Shown here one piece after another: positions 57,791 to 64,000 of a stretch of 64,000 nt of DNA (positions are counted from its first letter, which is position 1; each line of letters begins with the position of its first letter). The stretch is from Juglans regia. Lineage: Eukaryota; Streptophyta; Magnoliopsida; Fagales; Juglandaceae. Where the stretch lies: positions 33,935,866 through 33,999,865 of the forward strand of contig NC_049907.1 of NCBI RefSeq assembly GCF_001411555.2. Reading direction: 5' to 3'. Made by a program: the position numbers and the translations under genes. Below the pieces are notes generated by a model. It searched no databases, was not told where the DNA came from, and worked only from the letters and a program-made list of their open reading frames with translations.

Positions 57791-58763
57791 TTTCTCATAT
57801 CTGAAAATTGCTATTTATACCGGGAGCCTGGGGAAATAGATTGTGCCTGCCCCCATGGAGTCCATGCACTCTTTACTGTTACTTTTGTCAGAGTTTTTTA
57901 ATGCGGTGTGCCTCTGCTATGGCGTCATTAATATGGCGTGTAGCTCAGATAGTTGTGTCATTAATGCAGCGTGGTTCCCCGATTTGCCTTACCCTACCGG
58001 TGTTCTTGGTGGTTCATTGATATCACTTTGTTAGACGATCGAGGGTCCCCCTTACTTCCCACTCGTTTACGCAAACAAGTACTCAAGGGTTGGACGCTAC
58101 TTGAGAGATCTCCAGGATGGCACTACAGTATGCTCCTACATGGGGGTTGCATTCCAGGGGAGCTTACCCTTGGGCCGAGCAAAGGAATCTCTTTGTTCTG
58201 GGTTGGGCCTTCATTTCTTATTCTCTTAGTTGCTCTTTTTAGGCACGTTAAGAAAAGAGTGGAAAAATCTCTTACAGTTACCCCACCAATTCGCATTGGA
58301 CTCGTTCGATGAGAATTTTTTAATCTTAAACTTTCCTTGATGTCGAGGCCGGGGGCCGCCCTGATGACGTGTGTTTGGCTCCAAAGTCTAAGGTGGCATC
58401 CTGTCGCTTGGCATCCGTTGTAACATTTCCCTTTCCTTCCTTGTTGGCACATCTCTCGGTAACTATGCTTGCATCTGATGTCATCTTTTCAGATGTATCA
58501 GCATTAGGGGCGTTAGGCGACTCTTCGCCTTCATGTCTCTTCGTGGTGCATATTTTTTGAGATTCAAAGCAACTCGTACTCCTTCCTTCTGCCACGGGGC
58601 ATGGGAGATTAACAGTTGCCTTCTTCCTTTATAAGTGTGATTGAATCAGGGTCTTGTCTCCTTTCTCCGAATCATAATCTTCTTGCCCTTCTTTTCTTCT
58701 AACTCCCATCCTTTTCCCTTATACTCCTTTCTCATTTTTATGTTACTTTCTTCCTCCTCATCA

Positions 58764-61290
58764 ATGGCCTCTAAGAAATGCACCCAACACACGGCTTCCA
58801 GTGGGAGAGACACACCAGAAGTTGGTGACATCGAACCTTCTTTTTGGGTAGCACATGGCACTCAAACGTCTAGGTTGCAACACTGGCATCTCAAGCCCTT
58901 ACCTACCAGGTCCCGAAAATAGTGATCTTTGAGGTCCCTGGTCCATGCGAGAGTATTGTCAACGCTGAGGCTCACTCTTCCAAAGTTGCTCTCTTTGCTT
59001 CCATGTTTACAAGTGGCTTGTGGCTTATGGCTTGTGGCTTGTGGCTTGTGGCTTCCTTTCCCTCACCCCATTCGCGATTTACTGGATCGCCTTGGTCTGG
59101 CCCTATCCCAGCTTCACCCGAATGCTTAGAGGCTTCTAATTTGTTGTAGTATTATCTGGTGGCATGCCTTGCTGGAGTCAAACCCGGAGCAGGCCAACCT
59201 CACCAGCCGTGAGTTCCTCCTTACTCATTAGGTTTTGAGGCAGAAAGGGAACATATACAGCTTCAAAGCAACGCATGCCCTCGTTAATCTAGAGCCGCAA
59301 TATAACAAGGTGAAGGACTAGTCTTTGAAGTTCTTCTTCGTGTTTAGCTGTGGATGTAAATTCCCAATTGGTCAAGTGAATCACCGCGAGTTCCCAGTTC
59401 GAACTGATCGGGGGAGGGTTCCAAAGGATGAGGCGGTGCATACGATGGCTATTGTTAGGGAGTGAGTGAAGAAAAACCCCAATAGCGTCTTCTCGAAAGC
59501 CCTACTTTCAGAGGAAAGCCTAAGGGTTTCTTTGCCTCCCCTCAGCCATGTTCCTTTTGACAGCAAGGTGACTCTTTCCCGGCCTTAGGTCACCCCTGCT
59601 CAGAAGCGTCCCTTGAATCCTTCTCCCAGGGCAAGGGGAAGAAACCTCGCTTGGAGGGGCTGGGCTCGACAACAGGCACCTTTTCGAAGTCTCAGTTCTT
59701 GAAGGGCGGCGTTGACTACGCCTGAGGCCCATCGTCTCATCATCCTAGCAACACTAGTGGAAACGTCTCATTAGAGCCCTCAAATCCATGGAGGTGCTGG
59801 CAAAGTCTTCTTCTTTGGAGCCCTCGGATCCATCGACGAGAAACCCCACGGCTGAGGTCCCTGCAGCGCTGCCCAGACCAACTGGCGTCTATGTCGTGCT
59901 CCTGGAAACTGATGACGTTACCGCCCTACTCTGAGAAACCTTGGCAGTCAGGCTCCCCCAGCGGGCCGACGCTGGGCAACGTCCTCTGGCGGTCTCCTCC
60001 ACTTCTTCAGCTCGTTCTGTTGTCGGCAATCACTCTATTTAAGGCAAGGACGAGGCTTGCTCAAAAGGCCTCGACTTTGCAGCACCGCCTTCCGTAATGG
60101 ATGCCGCGAGATGGGACGATCCAGTTTCTATAGCGAGTGGAGAGGAGCCCAAGTCACTCAAAGGCTTGGACTCTGTTATTAAAAGTGCAACAACCACTAC
60201 TTCCATTAATTGTGTCATGGTGGTAGAGCACCAAGCGAAAGGTTGGCTCCTTCTGGATGTTGTAGCTTGTAAGGATTCGGTGGATTAATGCTAAGATCCG
60301 CATGTCCAGGCTGGAACGGTTGGTGAAGAGGTGGTCCCAACTTTCGTAGAAAGTGTCAGGGTCAACCTCTGACCCTTGCAACTAGGGAGGTTGTTGATGG
60401 GGCCGTCAAACCAAGGCGTCCGCACAAGTGCCCAATGCAAAGGGTTCGATAAAGGTCATCCCCCCTTTGGCCCGGCTGGAAAAGAGGGGGTGCCGCGTGG
60501 AAGTCATTAGTCAGGTCGTTAAGTATTTGTCTGGCTTCTATTTTCATATTTTTCCTTTCTTTCGTTGTTTTCTAAATTCCTTTGATTGATCATTCCATGT
60601 TTGCCTCTCTTGTTGTCAGAGTTCCTGTCATCTAGCAGCCTTCATTGTGATGCTTTGAGTAGAAAAATCAGGCCCTTCACGCGATGACCTGGACTGCCCT
60701 TCGCTACGGTCACAACGAGAGGGATGAAAGGGAGCGATAGGAGCAAGAGCTGAGGAGGGTACGACTTGCCTTGGAGGAGGGCAAGGAAATTGAGAAGTTT
60801 AGCCATCGTCGAAAGAAGCTAAAGAAGAAAGTGAGGGAAGACGCCCAGTAGATGGGGGGCTTGGAGCAACTTGTCGTCGATCTTCAGAGTGACTTGTCTC
60901 GAGTGCAGGATGTTGCCTCCCGCCTGGATAGCCAGCTGAAGTTGGCTATCGGCGTTCATGATACCGCATGGGCGCATGGGTGTGTTGAGGCCCCTAGGTC
61001 GATGTGGGACCACATTCTGGAGAGTTCACAGCTATTTTTCGCAAACCTTCGAGAAATATTTGCAGGACCTTGACCTTACCCAAGTTGTCGTTGACAGGGA
61101 AGCCTTTGTGTTCGGCCGTAAGCTGGGGATGGACATGATCCCTTATACTTTTACGGGTCCTGCCTTCCCGCCCATGTTCGAGCCTGCTGCTCTTGAATAC
61201 GGCGATCCTAAGTCTGACATCCATAAGGTTGATGCTCCTGATGTCGAGGTCTCTGAGCATGGTGCCCTAGCTTCTTGTTGTTGTTGCTGA
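58764..61290 (+). pseudogene. Antisense ORF of element 3 (Transposase_28-like plus coiled coil)
   Basis: The ATG at 58764 gives MASKKCTQHTASSG, similar in position and style to the start of the element-1 ORF. A frame change leads to LPFPHPIRDLLDRLGLALSQ followed by LHPNA (to about 59127), the same Transposase_28-like ending as in element 1. The frame then breaks repeatedly. At 60750-61070 an open stretch (GGLEQLVVDLQSDLSRVQDV) is coiled-coil-like, as in element 2. It ends near 61290. A 7-bp repeat expansion at 59013-59054 lies inside the domain. Confidence 0.62.
59013..59054 (+). repeat. 7-bp microsatellite (GTGGCTT)6
   Basis: Six head-to-tail copies of GTGGCTT (one is ATGGCTT) within the Transposase_28-like part of the element-3 ORF. 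Because 7 is not a multiple of 3, changes in copy number shift the frame. Confidence 0.9.
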
Positions 61291-61439
61291 TATTTCATTT
61301 TGCTCTTTTTTCCCTTTATTTTTCTTCATGTAAATGTATATACATGTGCGCCGTCACCATGTGGCTCGTGTGAAACTTCTGATCATTAATGAAACTGCCC
61401 TATAATTTATTGTGTCAGGCTGCTTATGTTTATGTGTTC

Positions 61440-61720
61440 TTCTCAGATGTTTTCCTTTTCTTCTTATAGCCGGCCTGGGGAGTTTTGTCGCAGGAAATTA
61501 TGGGCTTGGCGTTAGTCGGAGGGATTACCGTCATACAGAGCATTACGGTCGACCCGCCAGTGCCTAACCTATTCCTAACGACTCGGCTGGCCAACAACTA
61601 TTCTGCTTATATTGTCTTCGTTCACCCTTGTTGGGCAGTTGTCCTCTTGGGGCCTCTAGCGATATTGTTTAACGAGGTCGATGTCTCTCCACTTCTTCTT
61701 TAAGCCAATTTCCTCCATTT
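61440..61720 (-). repeat. Part of the 3' region array of element 3
   Basis: GC-rich sequence with the same word style as 63.4-64.0 kb, lying just past the end of the antisense ORF. A period cannot be fixed because only one or two units are present. The open frame in it is not a gene. Confidence 0.4.
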
Positions 61721-61799
61721 TGTCGTCTGCCTCTCGAATTCGCTTTACCCCGCCTAGTCCTTCAATTCTTCCATTTTGAGTTGGTGTGCTTTAGTTTGG

Positions 61800-63370
61800 T
61801 ATGTAACAACCCCTATGATCCTCCAAGTAGCATCATGGCCGTGGAGTTGAATATAACTAATCCAGGTTGCTCTTTGCTATAATGGGGTCGGGGTAGTTGG
61901 TTGTTCGGACAGTTTGGGAACTCAATTCATTGAATAACTCAATTGGGAACTCAATTCTCAAAATTCTCAATCGGAAGATATAGATTTATAAACCAAAATT
62001 AAACTAAATGTAACTCTTTGAAAAATCATTCACCACATTTAAAATTCATAAATTATTATCACTATTGAGAAAATCCGACGACGACAATATACTCAGGAAG
62101 CGATATTGCAGTAAAGAATTAAATCAATATAGATAAATAATTGATGCAAACATAATCAAAGAGCTAATCCATTTAATAGAAAAGGCATGACTGAATCCAT
62201 AAACAGAATAAATTTTATGATTATTTGGAGAAGAAAACATCAATAATGAAGATATAGATTTATAAACCAAAATTAAACCAAATGTAACTCTTTGAAAAAT
62301 CATTCACCACATTTAAAATTCATAAATTATTATCACTATTGAGAAAATCCGACAACGACAATATACTCAGGAAACGATATTGCAACAAAGAATTAAATCA
62401 ATATAGATAAGTAATTGATGCAAATATAATCAAAGAGCTAATCCATTCAATAGAAAAAGAATGAATGAATCCATAAACAGAATAAATTCTATTATTATTT
62501 GGAGAATAAAACATTAATAATGAACTGAGAATGATAAAACAAAACAATTTTAGTAATTAGAAATCAAATACATAAATTAAAAATAAATAAACAAATATCA
62601 TCTACTGTGCAAATTCATCCCTAGCCCTACTTGAGAATTTAGTTACCCATAAATATAATGGGCAAAAAAAATCTCAAGAGAAAAATGAAGCAAACAGTGG
62701 CCATGGAAGAAATTCTGCTTGTCTCCCCCTTTTCAAAACTGAGCCATCTCCCCCTCATGAACTCCAATTTCGTGCTAATGAAATACTTATATAGGGTAGG
62801 AAAGAAACCCTAATGTCTTTCATATTCCCGCATACAAAATTGTCTAAATTTTAGGACTCAACTTGTTAGCCACATACGAGCTTGAGGAGTTCAAATTTGA
62901 AAATTCTTATTAGAGATAACTTTGTAACCCTTTAAGATAGATTTCCAATGCATAAAGAATTGCATCAACTAGATATTGGAACGGAAAGGTATGATCAAAA
63001 TACTAAAGTATATACAGGCTGTGTCTTCTAGCGAATTTCGGACTGACTCTTTCTTTTGATCCAAATTACTCTCAAACGTCGTCATTATCCTTATTTGAAG
63101 AGTCCTACACTTGTTGAAAGTTCTTAGGTTGTTCCAATGTCTTGCCCACTTGAAAGTCTTTTGAATTTGACTGGGTTTTGACTTGCTCTTTTATAGACTC
63201 TGAAATTAAATAAAAAAATCTGCTCAGGAGTATTCCAAAGTAAATAGAAACTCAATTCAAAAATATACATTAATTCCTATGATTTCTATTCACATTTTAG
63301 CAATTTAGTCCACTAATAGAGTATTTAGAGTACACTTCGCACACTCATCAACATGTTGTCATAACTTTAT
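61800..63370. mobile_element. Inserted AT-rich retroelement-like DNA
   Basis: AT-rich sequence interrupts the GC-richer 3' region of element 3. It begins near TGTAACAACCCC and ends near CACACTCATCAACATG. The last 350 bp (TAGCAATTTAGTCCACTAAT and GAGTACACTTCGCACACTCA) resemble plant LTR ends in reverse orientation. It contains a 275-bp tandem duplication. No coding domain or target duplication was found, so the identity is uncertain. Confidence 0.4.
61974..62523 (+). repeat. 275-bp tandem duplication
   Basis: GAAGATATAGATTTATAAAC starts at 61974 and again at 62249, and both units run through AATTGATGCAAA and ATCCATAAACAGAATAAAT to ATAATGA. The copies are almost identical, with a few substitutions, so the duplication is recent relative to the surrounding decay. 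Confidence 0.9.
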
Positions 63371-63414
63371 TCTTAACTTTGTAGGAGTTAGACTTCGCAA
63401 ACCTGGGTCATTTG

Positions 63415-64000
63415 GCATATGACGCGATTTGCTTGCCACTTTTTACCAAAATTTTTATGTTCGCGTTCCTTGTGCAATATTCGGGCAGTTGGAAAACCTG
63501 GCCCGCTCTCCATCGGGGGGAGAGGTCAGGATGGCTCAGGCCAACCTACCCCTTTAAACTCTGAGGAGGTAATTTCTTTGTGCGGTCGTGGGGCCAATTC
63601 ATTTGTTATTATGATGGGAATTGGGGTAAGTAGTCAGTCAGCCAAAAGACCGGACCCACTCTCCTCCGCAGAAGGGTCCAAACGGCCTCTAGCGCGACTC
63701 ACCCCTTCTACCTCGCTAAGAGGTAATTTGGGCCTAAACCCGCTCCTGCTCATTGACATCACAAGGAAATGTAAGATTTAGGTCAGCCTGGCGATGAACC
63801 CACTCTTTGTTTGCAATGGAGGTCAGGGTAAGTATTTGGGCCGCCGAAGGTGCTAGACCCACACTCCTCTGCGGTAGGGGTAAAGCAGCCTCTGGCATGA
63901 CTCATCCCTTTAAATTCCGCGGGGAGGTAAGTTTTCAGGCTGTTTGCAACTGGACCCACTCTTGCCAATTGACGCTTACGAGAAAGGTATGCCCTCGTCT
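63415..64000 (-). repeat. Tandem array, ~210-bp monomer, at window edge
   Basis: Related blocks recur at an offset of about 210 bp: GACCCACTCTCCTCCGC at 63652 against a similar block near 63860, and ACCCGCTCCTGCTCATTGAC near 63737 against ACCCACTCTTGCCAATTGAC near 63954. A partial earlier unit begins near 63500. The array runs off the right edge. Its position relative to the antisense ORF equals that of the arrays in elements 1 and 2. Confidence 0.7.

Larger units (their letters stand above)
57790..64000 (-). mobile_element. Third Tat-like element, reverse orientation, incomplete
   Basis: The Transposase_28-like/coiled-coil ORF here is on +, so the parent element runs on minus. Its tandem array lies to the right (61.45-61.72 kb and 63.42-64.0 kb), split by inserted DNA. 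Its pol must lie beyond the window's right end. Left of the ORF, 57.8-58.7 kb is probably the leader or LTR of this side. Boundaries are inferred from the architecture of elements 1 and 2. Confidence 0.6.

Overview
This is nuclear DNA of a flowering plant. The evidence is AT-rich intergenic sequence, GT-AG introns, Ty3/gypsy LTR retrotransposons of the plant Tat type and many short MITEs. One MITE family, a Tourist-like repeat with ends near GGCCTCGTTTGG and inner runs of GATGAGATGAG and GTGAATAGTAGTGAGA, looks like repeats I associate with Fagales, especially walnut/pecan (Juglandaceae). That placement is an inference.

Only two host genes are well supported. They are tandem, same-strand paralogues of peroxisomal MFP2, the fatty-acid beta-oxidation multifunctional protein (enoyl-CoA hydratase plus L-3-hydroxyacyl-CoA dehydrogenase). 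Gene 1 (21947-28472) and gene 2 (30545-38835) each resolve into 18 exons with matching phases. Exon lengths are identical except exons 1 and 12, which differ by one codon. The predicted proteins are 728 and 726 aa. Gene 2 looks fully functional and ends in the peroxisomal signal SRL. Gene 1 keeps an open frame and its hydratase glutamates, but its dehydrogenase Asn-Thr-Ser active-site motif has become Ser-Asp-Cys and its C-terminus is PQL rather than SRL. This asymmetric pair is the most interesting biology in the window.

The rest is mobile DNA. 3.0-11.6 kb is a decayed Tat-like element: gag, protease, RT/RNase H and integrase on +, then a 91-bp tandem array, then an antisense ORF on -. 14.2-19.9 kb is a gag-only, non-autonomous element with both LTRs and a target-site duplication; it carries a nested solo-LTR candidate, a 129-bp tandem array and a CACTA-type MITE. 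42.5-46.0 kb holds a minus-strand LTR with a tRNA-iMet-type primer-binding site. 46.8-56.5 kb is a second Tat-like element with a MITE in its integrase, a 161-bp array and an antisense coiled-coil ORF. 57.8-64 kb is a third, in reverse orientation: its antisense ORF lies on + and a ~210-bp array runs off the window. Its pol is not in view.

The three Tat-like copies share one architecture (pol, tandem array, antisense Transposase_28-like/coiled-coil ORF), while the array monomers differ completely. All pol genes are broken by stops and frameshifts. I saw no tRNA or rRNA genes and no CRISPR-like locus.
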